This document shows positions 24,718 to 33,244 of a DNA stretch of 64,000 bases, one piece after another. Both the position numbers and the translations under genes were made by a program. The DNA comes from RYN-111 sp963760125 (GTDB lineage Bacteria; Actinomycetota; Actinomycetes; Mycobacteriales; SCTD01): positions 62,001 through 126,000 of the forward strand of contig CAVXBV010000017.1 of the NCBI GenBank assembly GCA_963760125.1, in the 5' to 3' direction. The notes beneath the pieces were generated by a model that was not told the origin of the DNA, did no database searches, and worked only from the letters and a program-made list of their open reading frames with translations. Numbering within the stretch: the stretch's first letter is position 1; each line of letters begins with the position of its first letter.

Positions 24718-25700
24718 CGTTCCCCGCGTCGCGACCGCGACGGTTGCGCCGTACCCCGGCTCTTCGGCGGTTGGTGGCCGACGTGCGGGTCGTGCCGAGC
24801 GACCTCGTGCTGCCCGTCTTCGTCAAGGAAGGTCTTGCCGAGCCGGCGGAGATCTCCTCGATGCCGGGGGTCGTGCAGCACACCCGCGACTCCCTGCGCC
24901 GCGCAGCGGCCGAGGCGGCTGGGGCCGGGGTCGGCGGGATCATCCTGTTCGGGATCCCGGCCGTGAAGGACGCTCGCGGGTCGGGTGCGGACGACCCGTC
25001 CGGCATCGTGCAGCTGGCCCTGGCGGACGTCGCGGCGGAGGTCGGCGACGCGCTGGTGGTGATGAGCGACCTGTGTCTGGACGAGTACACCGACCACGGG
25101 CACTGCGGGCTGCTCAGTGATACCGGTGAGGTCGACAACGACGCGACGCTGGAGCGCTACGCCGCTGCGGCTGTCGCCCAGGCGCGCGCCGGCACGCAGG
25201 TCGTGGCCCCCTCAGGGATGATGGACGGTCAGGTCGCGGCGATCCGCGCGGCGTTGGACGGTGCGGGCTTCGTGGGGCTGCCCATCCTGAGCTACTCCAC
25301 GAAGTACGCCTCCGCGTTCTACGGACCGTTCCGCGACGCGGCGGAGTGCGCGCCCTCGTTCGGCGACCGCTCGGCCTACCAGCAGGACCCGTCCCGCTCC
25401 GCCCTCGAGGGGGTACGCGAGGCGTTGCTCGACGTCGCCGAGGGCGCGGATGCCGTCATGGTGAAGCCGGCGCTGGCCTACCTGGACGTCGTGGCGGCGG
25501 TGGCTGCTGCGGTGGACGTGCCGGTCGCGGCCTACCAGGTGAGTGGGGAGTACGCGATGGTCGAGGCCGCCGCCGCTGCGGGCTGGATCGACCGGGAGCG
25601 CATCGTCCTGGAGCAGCTGACGGGCATCCGGCGCGCCGGCGCGTCGGTCATCCTCACCTACTGGGCCACCGAGGCCGCCGGCTGGCTGACGCGCGACTGA
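24714..25700 (+). CDS. hemB: Delta-aminolevulinic acid dehydratase (porphobilinogen synthase)
   Basis: 328 residues. Joins two aminolevulinates to porphobilinogen. RLRRTPALRRLVADVRVVPS and VLPVFVKEGL at the N-terminus; Schiff-base lysines in LSYSTKYASAFYGPFRDAA and ADAVMVKPALAYLDV. The metal-site segment is DLCLDEYTDHGHCG: Cys-x-Asp-x7-Cys, between the all-Cys zinc type (DTCFCEYTSHGHCG of E. coli) and the Asp-rich Mg type. ATG overlaps the hemD stop, so it ends the coupled rex-hemACDB series. Confidence 0.96.
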   Translation: MTFPASRPRRLRRTPALRRLVADVRVVPSDLVLPVFVKEGLAEPAEISSMPGVVQHTRDSLRRAAAEAAGAGVGGIILFGIPAVKDARGSGADDPSGIVQLALADVAAEVGDALVVMSDLCLDEYTDHGHCGLLSDTGEVDNDATLERYAAAAVAQARAGTQVVAPSGMMDGQVAAIRAALDGAGFVGLPILSYSTKYASAFYGPFRDAAECAPSFGDRSAYQQDPSRSALEGVREALLDVAEGADAVMVKPALAYLDVVAAVAAAVDVPVAAYQVSGEYAMVEAAAAAGWIDRERIVLEQLTGIRRAGASVILTYWATEAAGWLTRD

Positions 25701-25719
25701 CCCACCCCTTTCTCGCTCG

Positions 25720-25744
25720 CCAGCCTTGGTGTCCTGGGGGCTGG
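25720..25744 (+). terminator. Weak hairpin between hemB and hemL
   Basis: CCAGCC (25720-25725) can pair with GGCTGG (25739-25744), with a short inner GG/CC stem. No U-tract, and it ends five bases before the first possible hemL ATG, so it may act on hemL translation rather than termination. Confidence 0.3.
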
Positions 25745-25757
25745 TTGGATGGTGGGC

Positions 25758-27104
25758 ATGACCTACCCCTACGAGGCCCCCGCTTCGGAAGCGCTCTTCG
25801 CGCGCGCCCTCGAGGTCGTCCCGGGAGGCGTGAACTCCCCGGTCCGTGCCTTCCGCGCCGTCGGAGGCACGCCCCGGTTCATGGTCAGCGGCACCGGCCC
25901 GTACCTCACTGATGCCGACGGTCGTGAGTACGTCGACCTCGTGTGCTCGTGGGGGCCGATGATCCTCGGGCACGCCCACCCGGCCGTCGTGGACGCGCTG
26001 CTCGCGGGGGCGGTCAAGGGCACCTCTTTCGGCACGCCCAGCCCCGGTGAGGTGCTGCTGGCCGAGGAGATCGTCGCGCGCGTGTCGCCGGTCGAGCAGG
26101 TCCGGCTGGTCAGCAGCGGCACCGAGGCGACCATGAGCGCGGTGCGCCTTGCTCGCGGGTTCACCGGCCGGACGAAGGTCGTGAAGTTCATCGGCTGCTA
26201 CCACGGGCATGTGGACGCGCTGCTGGCCGCGGCGGGCTCAGGGGTGGTGACGTTAGGGCTGCCCGACAGCCAAGGCGTGACCGGGGCGATGACCGCGGAC
26301 ACCATCGTGCTGCCGTACAACGACGTGGCCGCCGTCACCGAGGCCTTCGCGGCCCTCGGCGACCAGATCGCCTGCGTCATCACCGAAGCAGCCGCCGCGA
26401 ACATGGGCGTCGTCCCGCCGACCGCCGCGTTCAGCGCGGCCTTGCGGGCCCTGACGACGCAGCACGGCGCCCTGCTCATCAGCGACGAGGTGATGACCGG
26501 CTTCCGCGTCTCCCGCGCCGGTTGGTACGGCGTCGAGGGCACCGAGGCAGACCTGCTCACCTTCGGCAAGGTCATGGGCGGTGGTCTTCCGGCCGCGGCG
26601 TTCGGTGGTCGAGCCGACGTCATGGCCTTCCTCGCCCCTGCGGGTCCGGTCTACCAAGCGGGCACGCTCAGCGGGAACCCACTCGCCGTGGCGGCGGGCC
26701 TCACGACGCTGCAGCACTGCACCGACGAGGTCTACGCCCACGTCGACGCCACCGCGGCGACCGTCGGTCGGCTCGCCTCCGAGGCCCTGTCCGCCGCGGG
26801 GGTCGCCCACCGGCTCAACACCGCGGGGTCGCTGTTCAGCATCTTCTTCGCGGACCACGACGTGACCGACTACGCGAGCGCCACCCGCCAGGAGACCGCC
26901 CGCTACGGCGCGTTCTTCCACGCGATGCTGGCTCACGGGGTGTACCTGCCACCGAGCGCCTACGAGGCGTGGTTCGTCAGCGCGGCCCACGACGACGCTG
27001 CCCTCCAGCGGATCGCGGACGCGCTGCCCCACGCCGCCCGTGCCGCGGCCGAGGTCGCTGCTTCCGACGTACCGCACGAGGCGACCGCGAAGGACCGCGC
27101 ATGA
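25758..27104 (+). CDS. hemL: Glutamate-1-semialdehyde 2,1-aminomutase
   Basis: 448 residues from ATG 25758 (an in-frame ATG at 25749 adds three residues). PLP-dependent conversion of glutamate-1-semialdehyde to aminolevulinate. VVPGGVNSPVRAFRAVGGTP, VSSGTEATMSAVRLARGFTG, KFIGCYHGHVDALLAAAGSG, SDEVMTGFRVSRAGWYG, and the Schiff-base Lys in LLTFGKVMGGGLPAAAFGGR. TTGGAT at 25745-25750 could be a -10 seven bases before the start. The stop overlaps the next gene. Confidence 0.96.
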   Translation: MTYPYEAPASEALFARALEVVPGGVNSPVRAFRAVGGTPRFMVSGTGPYLTDADGREYVDLVCSWGPMILGHAHPAVVDALLAGAVKGTSFGTPSPGEVLLAEEIVARVSPVEQVRLVSSGTEATMSAVRLARGFTGRTKVVKFIGCYHGHVDALLAAAGSGVVTLGLPDSQGVTGAMTADTIVLPYNDVAAVTEAFAALGDQIACVITEAAAANMGVVPPTAAFSAALRALTTQHGALLISDEVMTGFRVSRAGWYGVEGTEADLLTFGKVMGGGLPAAAFGGRADVMAFLAPAGPVYQAGTLSGNPLAVAAGLTTLQHCTDEVYAHVDATAATVGRLASEALSAAGVAHRLNTAGSLFSIFFADHDVTDYASATRQETARYGAFFHAMLAHGVYLPPSAYEAWFVSAAHDDAALQRIADALPHAARAAAEVAASDVPHEATAKDRA

Positions 27105-27730
27105 GGACGACGGTGCACGTGCTCCGGCACGGCGAGGTGTTCAACCCGGACGGCGTGCTCTACGGCCGACTGCCCGGTTTCCGACTGTCCGAAGACGGCC
27201 TGAAGATGGCCCACGACGCGGCAGAAGCCCTGCGCGGCAAGGACATCACCGAGGTGGTGAGCTCTCCGCTGCAGCGTGCTCAGGAGACCGCTGCCCCGAT
27301 CGCCGCGGTCTATGACCTGACGCCGACGATCGATGACCGCCTGATCGAGAGCGAGAACCACTTCGAGGGCAGCACATTCGGCGTCGGTGACGGGGCGCTC
27401 TCGCAGCCCAAGCACTGGCCGTTCCTGTGGAACCCGTTCGCGCCGTCGTGGGGCGAGCACTACGTCGCCGTTGCCCGCCGGATGCTGCACAGCGTCGAGG
27501 ACGTGCGCGACCGCAACCTGGGCCACGAAGCGGTCTGCGTCAGTCACCAGCTGCCGATCTGGACCTTGCGGCGGTACGCCGAGGGGCGCCGCCTCTGGCA
27601 CCGGCCGGACCGTCGGCTGTGCGGCCTCGCGTCGCTCACCTCCCTGACGTGGGAGGGCGAGGACCTCCGCTACGTGACCTACTCCGAGCCCGCAGGTGAG
27701 GCGAGCCGGCGCAAGGGGCACGGCGCCTGA
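27101..27730 (+). CDS. Histidine phosphatase (phosphoglycerate mutase-like) family protein
   Basis: 209 residues. The catalytic RHG box is VLRHGEVFNPDGVLYGR; SSPLQRAQETAAPI carries the second Arg and VCVSHQLPIWTLRRY the second His. Follows hemL with an ATGA overlap and precedes tlpA/ccdA/resB/ccsB, a neighbourhood I recall from streptomycetes. The substrate is unknown. Its TGA stop is the first three bases of a 27-bp tandem repeat. Confidence 0.87.
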   Translation: MRTTVHVLRHGEVFNPDGVLYGRLPGFRLSEDGLKMAHDAAEALRGKDITEVVSSPLQRAQETAAPIAAVYDLTPTIDDRLIESENHFEGSTFGVGDGALSQPKHWPFLWNPFAPSWGEHYVAVARRMLHSVEDVRDRNLGHEAVCVSHQLPIWTLRRYAEGRRLWHRPDRRLCGLASLTSLTWEGEDLRYVTYSEPAGEASRRKGHGA

Positions 27731-27835
27731 GAGGGCGCCGGTGTGGGGCGCGCCTGAGAGGGCGCCGGTGTGGGGCGCGCCTGAGAGGGCGCCGGTGTGG
27801 GGCGCGCCTGAGAGGGCGCCGGTGTGGGGCGCGCC
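27728..27835 (+). repeat. 27-bp tandem repeat, four perfect copies (VNTR)
   Basis: Four identical 27-base units at 27728-27754, 27755-27781, 27782-27808 and 27809-27835. Each begins TGAGAGGGCGCCGG and ends GGGGCGCGCC, with an internal GGCGCC and a terminal GGCGCGCC palindrome. The first TGA is the stop codon of the histidine phosphatase. The array ends two bases before a -10 hexamer. Copy number is probably variable by slippage. Confidence 0.97.
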
Positions 27836-27837
27836 TG

Positions 27838-27843
27838 TACGGT
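27838..27843 (+). promoter_or_regulatory. -10 hexamer of a leaderless promoter (GNAT)
   Basis: TACGGT six bases before the GTG at 27850. The spacer and any -35 would lie inside the last copies of the 27-bp repeat. Confidence 0.5.
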
Positions 27844-27849
27844 CCACAC

Positions 27850-28377
27850 GTGCTGACCGGGGAGCTCGTGACGTTGCGGCCGATCGAGCGCGAGGACGTC
27901 CCGCAGCTGCACGCCTGGGACCAGGACCACGACACCTGGCCCGAGAGCAGCACCCACCCCTACCGGCCGACCTCCCTGGTGGACACCGTGGCGGCGTACG
28001 ACGCCAGGGAGCCCTCGTCGTTCCGGGCGAGCGACACGACGGTGCCGCTTGCCGTGGCCGTGGCCGACGTGCTGGTCGGCACGGTGTGCCTGTGGGGGAT
28101 CGACATGTTCAACCGGCGAGCGCACCTGGGCATCTCCCTCGGGCCAGATCATCGAGGTAAGGGTTACGGCACGGACGCCTGCCGGGTGCTGGTTCGCCAC
28201 GCCTTCGTCGACCGGGGGCTGCACCGGGTGCAGCTCGAGGTGCTGGCCAGCAACCTCGGGGCGATCCGGGCCTACGAGAAGGCCGGCTTCCGCCGGGACG
28301 GGGTGCTGCGGGAGTCAGGCTGGGTGCGTGGCTCGCTGGTCGACGAGGTCGTCATGAGCGTCCTCGCCACCGACTGA
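27850..28377 (+). CDS. GNAT family N-acetyltransferase (RimJ/RimL-like)
   Basis: 175 residues. LVTLRPIEREDVPQLHAWDQ at the N-terminus, LGISLGPDHRGKGYGTDACR (acetyl-CoA pyrophosphate loop, motif A), then VLASNLGAIRAYEKAGFRRD (motif B) and GVLRESGWVRGSLVDEVVMS. Typical of ribosomal-protein or small-molecule acetyltransferases that modify amino groups. The substrate is unknown. GTG start without Shine-Dalgarno. Confidence 0.87.
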   Translation: MLTGELVTLRPIEREDVPQLHAWDQDHDTWPESSTHPYRPTSLVDTVAAYDAREPSSFRASDTTVPLAVAVADVLVGTVCLWGIDMFNRRAHLGISLGPDHRGKGYGTDACRVLVRHAFVDRGLHRVQLEVLASNLGAIRAYEKAGFRRDGVLRESGWVRGSLVDEVVMSVLATD

Positions 28378-28537
28378 CCTGGTCGGGGCACGCCGGGGGC
28401 GCGGCGCGGAGCAGGCCGCGTGGGCGGCACAACGGCAACCGCGGTCAGCGCAGGACCCCTGGCTGAGCGTGACGTGCCCGCCGGCCCGTGACCGGCGTTG
28501 CTGTTGTGCCGCTGCCGAGGAGGGTCATGGCGCCGCC

Positions 28538-28646
28538 GGTCCGGGTGGCGCCGGTCCGCTTGGCGCCGCGGTCCGGGTGGCGCTGGGACGGGAGCGGCGT
28601 GGTCCGGGTGGCGCCGGTCCGGGTGGCGCTGGGACGGGAGCGGCGT
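28538..28646 (+). repeat. Degenerate direct repeats built on GGTCCGGGTGGCGC
   Basis: The 14-base core GGTCCGGGTGGCGC occurs at 28538, 28570, 28601 and 28616, with a variant GGTCCGCTTGGCGC at 28553. The copies at 28570 and 28616 are extended to 31 identical bases (each ends GACGGGAGCGGCGT), 46 bases apart. They lie in the 282-base non-coding gap between two convergent genes. That gap shows no gene-like ORF and no clear terminator. Confidence 0.9.
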
Positions 28647-28659
28647 GGGGCCAGCTCGG

Positions 28660-30291
28660 CTAGCGGGACGAGGTCAGCGGCAGGACGAGGCGGGTGCCGG
28701 TCTTGGTCACGCCGGCGACCGGACCCATGGCCCACTCGACGGTCCCGACAGCACCTGGCGCGCCCCACACGGTGTTGGACGACTGGAGCACCAGCCCGAT
28801 CCGGTGGCCGGCCTTGAAGGTGTAGTCCTGCGGCAGCAGCGTCACGACGCCGTGCTGCCAGCCGCTGATCGGGTCGGCCTTCGCCAGACCGTTGCGGTAG
28901 GCCAGGTTGAGGAAGCCGCGCTCGACCAGCTCGGTGGATCCGTCCGGAGCGACGTCCACGAGCAGCGGAGTGAGGTCCTGACCGGCGGTCGACGTCTTGA
29001 CCCACGCGTCGAGCCGGGCCGAGCCGACCAGGCGCACGTCCTTGGTCAGCACCGCGCCTTGGTGGAACAGCGACGTCGTCCCGTCCGCCTCAGCCAGGAA
29101 GGTCTCCTCCGTGGCCGTGGCGGTGTCGGCGTAGATCCAGCCTGCCCCGTCGTTGGTCCGGCCGGCCGACAGGGTGCCGCCCGACGCGGTTGTCCGGCCG
29201 AGGTAGAGCGACGTCTGGGTCGTCCCCAGCGGCGGCCACGAGGTCGCGGTCCGGACCACGTTGTCCGCCCCGCGGCTCGTCACGGCGGGGATCTGGGGGT
29301 CGGGGTAGGTCGTGGTCTTCAACGCTGAGGCCCAGAAGCGGTCGAGCGCTTCGCGGTACCCCGGCCCGCTGCCGTCGGCGTGCGACGACTGGGTTAGCCA
29401 CATCCGCTTGTACGGCACGCCAGGCTTGCCCTTCGAGGCCACCGGGATGGCGTCCCACAGCCGCAGAGCCTCGTCCTGCTTGACGTTGTAGTCCTGCCAG
29501 CCGTGCACGAGGAACACCGCGGCGCGGAAGCGCGAGGCTTGCCGCACGTAGTCGCGCTCCTGCCAGAACGTGGAGTAGTCCGGGTTGCGGCTGTAGGCCT
29601 GCATCGTGTGCTCCGCCGACCCGCAGTCGCTCGCGATGTCGACCGGGTGCTGCAGCAGCGACGGGTCCCGGGGGTCGAGCAGCCGCGCCCGGGCGAAGCC
29701 GTAGTCGAACCCGAGGGGGGTGTCGAGTCCCTCGTCCGACGGCACCCGGGAGTTGGCGGTGTAGCGCACACCGTCGTAGTAGGCGTAGCCGTACCAGTGG
29801 CTGATGGCGGCGACAGGAACGATCGCCTTGAGCTCCGGGATGCCGGTCGCCGCGACCATGTTGGCCGTCGTGCCGTCGTACGACACCCCGGTCATGCCGA
29901 CGCGGCCGTTGCTCCACGACTGGCGCGCGAGCCACTTCACGACGTCCACGCCGGCCTGCTGCTCCCGCTTGCCGCCGTAGTCCCAGCAGCCGCTGGAGCC
30001 GCGCGTGCCGAGCACGTCGGCGACCGCGACGGCGTACCCCTGGCTGACATAGCGGCGCGCTTCGCTGCTGTCGGCCGGGGTGTCGCCGTTCAGCAGGTTG
30101 TACGGCGAGAGGGTGAGGATGACCGGGGCCTTCTTCACCGACGGGTCCCGCAGGATCTCCACGCGAAGGGTCTCGCCACCCGTACCGGTGACCCACGTGG
30201 TCTCGTAGACCGGCGTGGCCGCGCGCGCGGGGAGCGCAGCGAGACCGGTGGTCAGGAGGGCAGCGGACAGCAGGACTCGGGTCAGGCGCAC
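28660..30291 (-). CDS. Secreted CocE/NonD-type (peptidase S15) alpha/beta hydrolase
   Basis: 543 residues. Signal peptide LLSAALLTTGLAALPARA. Alpha/beta hydrolase core: LTLSPYNLLNGD, YAVAVADVLGTRGSSGCWDY, nucleophile elbow GMTGVSYDGTTANMV (Ser in GVSYDG), Asp in LVHGWQDYNVK, His in TQSSHADGSG. The C-terminal jelly-roll (LVGSARLDAWVKTSTAGQDL, RIGLVLQSSNTVWG) is typical of X-Pro dipeptidyl-peptidase S15 C-domains. Likely an extracellular peptidase or acyl hydrolase. GTG start at 30291. Confidence 0.88.
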   Translation of the reverse strand: MRLTRVLLSAALLTTGLAALPARAATPVYETTWVTGTGGETLRVEILRDPSVKKAPVILTLSPYNLLNGDTPADSSEARRYVSQGYAVAVADVLGTRGSSGCWDYGGKREQQAGVDVVKWLARQSWSNGRVGMTGVSYDGTTANMVAATGIPELKAIVPVAAISHWYGYAYYDGVRYTANSRVPSDEGLDTPLGFDYGFARARLLDPRDPSLLQHPVDIASDCGSAEHTMQAYSRNPDYSTFWQERDYVRQASRFRAAVFLVHGWQDYNVKQDEALRLWDAIPVASKGKPGVPYKRMWLTQSSHADGSGPGYREALDRFWASALKTTTYPDPQIPAVTSRGADNVVRTATSWPPLGTTQTSLYLGRTTASGGTLSAGRTNDGAGWIYADTATATEETFLAEADGTTSLFHQGAVLTKDVRLVGSARLDAWVKTSTAGQDLTPLLVDVAPDGSTELVERGFLNLAYRNGLAKADPISGWQHGVVTLLPQDYTFKAGHRIGLVLQSSNTVWGAPGAVGTVEWAMGPVAGVTKTGTRLVLPLTSSR

Positions 30292-30356
30292 CCGGATGTG
30301 TTCGCTGTCACGCGACCGAGTCCTGCCTCGCCCACCCGCTGCACCGAAACGTGACC

Positions 30357-30362
30357 GACACT
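30357..30362 (+). promoter_or_regulatory. Possible -10 hexamer of tlpA
   Basis: GACACT six bases before ATG 30369. It keeps the conserved A and final T of the -10 consensus only, so it is weaker than the others. Confidence 0.35.
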
Positions 30363-30368
30363 GGATGC

Positions 30369-30935
30369 ATGCGCCTGGTCCCGGTCGTGCTCGCGTGCCT
30401 GTTCGCAGTCGGCTGCACCAGCACCGTGAACAGCGACAACCAGACCGGGAGCGGCCGCAAGCAGAACACGGTCAAGCCCCTGGAGACCGGGGTCTTCGTG
30501 CAGGGCGACCGCCAGCCCGCACCGCCCCTCGCCGGGACCACGCTCGACGGCGAGCCGCTCAACGTGGCCGACCTCCGCGGCAAGGTCGTCGTGCTCAACA
30601 TCTGGGCGAGCTGGTGTGCGCCCTGCCTGGCCGAGGCGCGCAACCTCAACGCGGTGTACGCCGACACGCGCGCCAGCGGGGTGGAGTTCGTCGGGATCAA
30701 CATCAAGGACGACAAGGTCAAGGCGCAGTCGACCCAGCGGATCAAGGACGTGGAGTACCCGTCGATCTACGACCCGGCGGGCAAGTTGCTGCTGGCGTTC
30801 CGGGGTCAAGCGCCCCAGTCGCCGCCGACCACGATCATCCTGGACCGGCAGGGACGGGTCGCCGCCCGTTTCGTCGGGGGCGTGACCGAGGCCCAGCTTT
30901 CCGGTCCGGTGCAGGTCCTGGCCAAGGAGACCTGA
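30369..30935 (+). CDS. TlpA/ResA-type thioredoxin-like lipoprotein
   Basis: 188 residues. Lipoprotein signal MRLVPVVLACLFAVGC with a lipobox Cys. AlhpC/TSA-Redoxin fold: LAGTTLDGEPLNVADLRGKV, VLNIWASWCAPCLAEARNLN with the WCAPC redox motif, GVEFVGINIKDDK, SPPTTIILDRQGRVAARFVG. Keeps apocytochrome c heme-binding cysteines reduced outside the membrane, using electrons from CcdA, whose GTG directly abuts its stop. ATG 30369 was preferred over an in-frame GTG at 30351 because only it leaves a proper signal peptide. Confidence 0.92.
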   Translation: MRLVPVVLACLFAVGCTSTVNSDNQTGSGRKQNTVKPLETGVFVQGDRQPAPPLAGTTLDGEPLNVADLRGKVVVLNIWASWCAPCLAEARNLNAVYADTRASGVEFVGINIKDDKVKAQSTQRIKDVEYPSIYDPAGKLLLAFRGQAPQSPPTTIILDRQGRVAARFVGGVTEAQLSGPVQVLAKET

Positions 30936-31694
30936 GTGGGGATCGTTGACGGCTTCGTCAGCACCGTCTCCGACGGTCCGCTGCTCGTGGCGATGCCGGT
31001 GGCCGCGGCGGCCGGCCTGGTGAGCTTCCTGTCGCCGTGCGTGCTGCCGCTGGTGCCGGGCTACCTCGGCTTCGTCACCGGCATGGCGGGCGCTGACCTC
31101 GCCGACGAGGAGCACGGGCGCGGCCGAGTGGTCGCCGGCGCGGCGCTGTTCGTCCTGGGGTTCAGCGCCGTCTTCGTCAGCGAGGGCGCGCTGTTCGGCT
31201 CCCTCGCCGGCTCGCTGCAGGCGCACGAGGTGGTCGTCGACCGCGTCCTCGGGTCGGTCACCGTGCTGCTCGGACTGGCGTTCCTCGGGCTGATCCCCGG
31301 GATGCAGCGCGAGGTGAAGATCCACGCTCTGCCGAAGGCGGGCCTTGCCGGCGCGCCGCTTCTCGGGGTGCTGTTCGGTGTCGGCTGGACCCCCTGCATC
31401 GGGCCGACCCTCGGCGCCGTGCTCACCCTCGCCTACGACCAGGGGACCGCGGCTCGTGGGGCCCTGCTCACCGTCGGCTACTGCATCGGGCTCGGGGTGC
31501 CGTTTCTGCTCACCGCGCTGGCCTTCCGCCGCGCGCTGGGGGCCTTCGCGGTCGTGAAGCGCCACTACGGCGCCGTCCTGCGCGTCGGTGGCGGGATGCT
31601 GGTGCTCATCGGGCTGCTGCTCGTGTCCGGGATCTGGGCGGACCTCATGGTCCAGCTCCGGATCTACGTCGCCGGCTTCTCCCCGTCGGTCTAG
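30936..31694 (+). CDS. ccdA: Cytochrome c biogenesis thiol transporter CcdA
   Basis: 252 residues, about six membrane spans. Conserved FLSPCVLPLVPGYLGFVTGM in helix 1 and FGVGWTPCIGPTLGAVLTLA in helix 4 supply the redox Cys pair and the PCxxP motifs. Transfers reducing power from cytoplasmic thioredoxin to TlpA. The GTG immediately follows the tlpA stop with no gap, so the two are coupled. Confidence 0.95.
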   Translation: MGIVDGFVSTVSDGPLLVAMPVAAAAGLVSFLSPCVLPLVPGYLGFVTGMAGADLADEEHGRGRVVAGAALFVLGFSAVFVSEGALFGSLAGSLQAHEVVVDRVLGSVTVLLGLAFLGLIPGMQREVKIHALPKAGLAGAPLLGVLFGVGWTPCIGPTLGAVLTLAYDQGTAARGALLTVGYCIGLGVPFLLTALAFRRALGAFAVVKRHYGAVLRVGGGMLVLIGLLLVSGIWADLMVQLRIYVAGFSPSV

Positions 31695-31708
31695 GCAGTC
31701 GGTGTGAC

Positions 31709-33244
31709 GTGACCGAGCAGCTCGACGAGGCGACCCGCCTCACCACCCAGCCCCAACCCGTGGTGCTGCCCCGACGTGGCGACCCGTTCGGCCCGTTCCG
31801 GCTGGCGTGGCGGCAGCTGACGAGCATGCGCACGGCGCTGCTGCTGCTGTTCCTGCTGGCCCTGGCCAGCATCCCCGGCGGCTTCCTGCCGCAGCGGCCG
31901 GTCAGCCCGCTGCGGGTCGAGCAGTACCTCGGGGACCACCCGACGCTCGGGCCGCTCCTGGACCGGTTGTCGCTGTTCGACGTCTTCAGCTCGGCGTGGT
32001 TCTCCTCGATCTACCTGCTGCTGTTCGTCTCGCTCGTCGGCTGCCTGATCCCGCGGACGCGGCTGCACCTGCGGGCCCTGCGCGCCCGGCCGCCGAAGGT
32101 CCCCAAGACCCTCGTCCGACTCCCCGTCAGCGACTCCTTCACCACGCACCGCTCGGCCGACGACGAGCTCGACCGGGCGCGCGCGGCGCTGACGGGATGG
32201 CGGGTCGAGCGCCGCGGCACCGAGCTGTCTGCCGAGCGCGGTTACCTGCGGGAGACCGGGAACCTGGTCTTCCACCTGAGCCTGGTGCTGCTGCTCGTCG
32301 GCATCGCCATCGGGGCCTTCCGCGGCTTCAAGGGGACCGTCCTGGTCGTCGAGGGACAGGGCTTCTCCAACACCGTGGCGCTCTACGACGACGTTCAGCC
32401 CGGCCGGCGGTTCGACCCTGCCTCGCTGGTGCCGTTCAGCCTGACGCTGAACGCCTTCAACGCGACGTACGCCCCGGACGGCAAGGCGCTGACCTTCAAC
32501 GCGCTGGTCGACTGGTCGGCGCCCGGGGGCACGGACGCGACGTACGACCTGCGGGTCAACCACCCGCTCGACGTCGGCGGGGCGAAGACCTACCTCATCG
32601 GGCACGGTTACGCCCCGCACGTCATCTACCGCGACACCGACGGCACCGTCCTCGACGACGTGGCCCTGCCCTGCCTGCCGCAGGACCCGTCGTTCCTGTC
32701 GACCTGTGTCCTCAAGGAGGCCTCCACCAAGGGCAGCCAGGTGGGCTTTCGCGGGGTCTTCACCCCGACGACGGTGACCGACGAGGCCGGTCGCGTGGGT
32801 TCCACCTTCCCCGGCCTCCGCAACCCCGTCCTGACCCTCACCGCCTTCCAGGGCAGCCTCGGGCTGGACTCGGGCATCCCGCAGTCGGTGTACCGGCTCG
32901 ACACGAACGCGATGACCCCGCTGGCCGACGGCCAGGCCCACGCGCTGCTGCCGGGCCAGACGTGGAACCTGCCCAACGGCGGATCCCTGACCTACGTCGA
33001 CACCCGCGAGTGGGCGACGTTCCAGGTGACGCAGGACCCGGGCAAGGGCCTGGCGCTGATCGCCTCCATCGGGATGGTCGCCGGCCTGATGCTGTCGCTG
33101 TTCGTCCGACGTCGGCGCCTGTGGGTCCGGGTTCGCGAGGTGCCAGGTGAGCCGACTACCGTTCAGGTCGGCGGGCTCGCCCGCACCGACCCCGACCGCT
33201 TCGCCGCGGAGTTCGCGGATGTCGTGACCCGGATGAGGGAGTGA
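31709..33244 (+). CDS. resB: Cytochrome c biogenesis protein ResB
   Basis: 511 residues. N-terminal AWRQLTSMRTALLLLFLLAL, SIPGGFLPQRPV and the next span FSSIYLLLFVSLVGCLIPRT. A large extracytoplasmic domain (about residues 210-440) precedes the last span IASIGMVAGLMLSLFVRRRR. Partner of CcsB in System II, exporting heme and ligating it to apocytochrome c. The stop overlaps the GTG of ccsB. Confidence 0.94.
   Translation: MTEQLDEATRLTTQPQPVVLPRRGDPFGPFRLAWRQLTSMRTALLLLFLLALASIPGGFLPQRPVSPLRVEQYLGDHPTLGPLLDRLSLFDVFSSAWFSSIYLLLFVSLVGCLIPRTRLHLRALRARPPKVPKTLVRLPVSDSFTTHRSADDELDRARAALTGWRVERRGTELSAERGYLRETGNLVFHLSLVLLLVGIAIGAFRGFKGTVLVVEGQGFSNTVALYDDVQPGRRFDPASLVPFSLTLNAFNATYAPDGKALTFNALVDWSAPGGTDATYDLRVNHPLDVGGAKTYLIGHGYAPHVIYRDTDGTVLDDVALPCLPQDPSFLSTCVLKEASTKGSQVGFRGVFTPTTVTDEAGRVGSTFPGLRNPVLTLTAFQGSLGLDSGIPQSVYRLDTNAMTPLADGQAHALLPGQTWNLPNGGSLTYVDTREWATFQVTQDPGKGLALIASIGMVAGLMLSLFVRRRRLWVRVREVPGEPTTVQVGGLARTDPDRFAAEFADVVTRMRE

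Noticed and set aside
27728..27835. Possible CRISPR array
   Set aside because: The 27-bp units are head to tail with no spacers, and no cas genes are in the window. It is a simple tandem repeat.
28498..29328. Plus-strand ORF covering the repeat cluster and the end of the CocE-type gene
   Set aside because: Arg/Gly-rich composition from repeats and antisense of a well-supported hydrolase gene.
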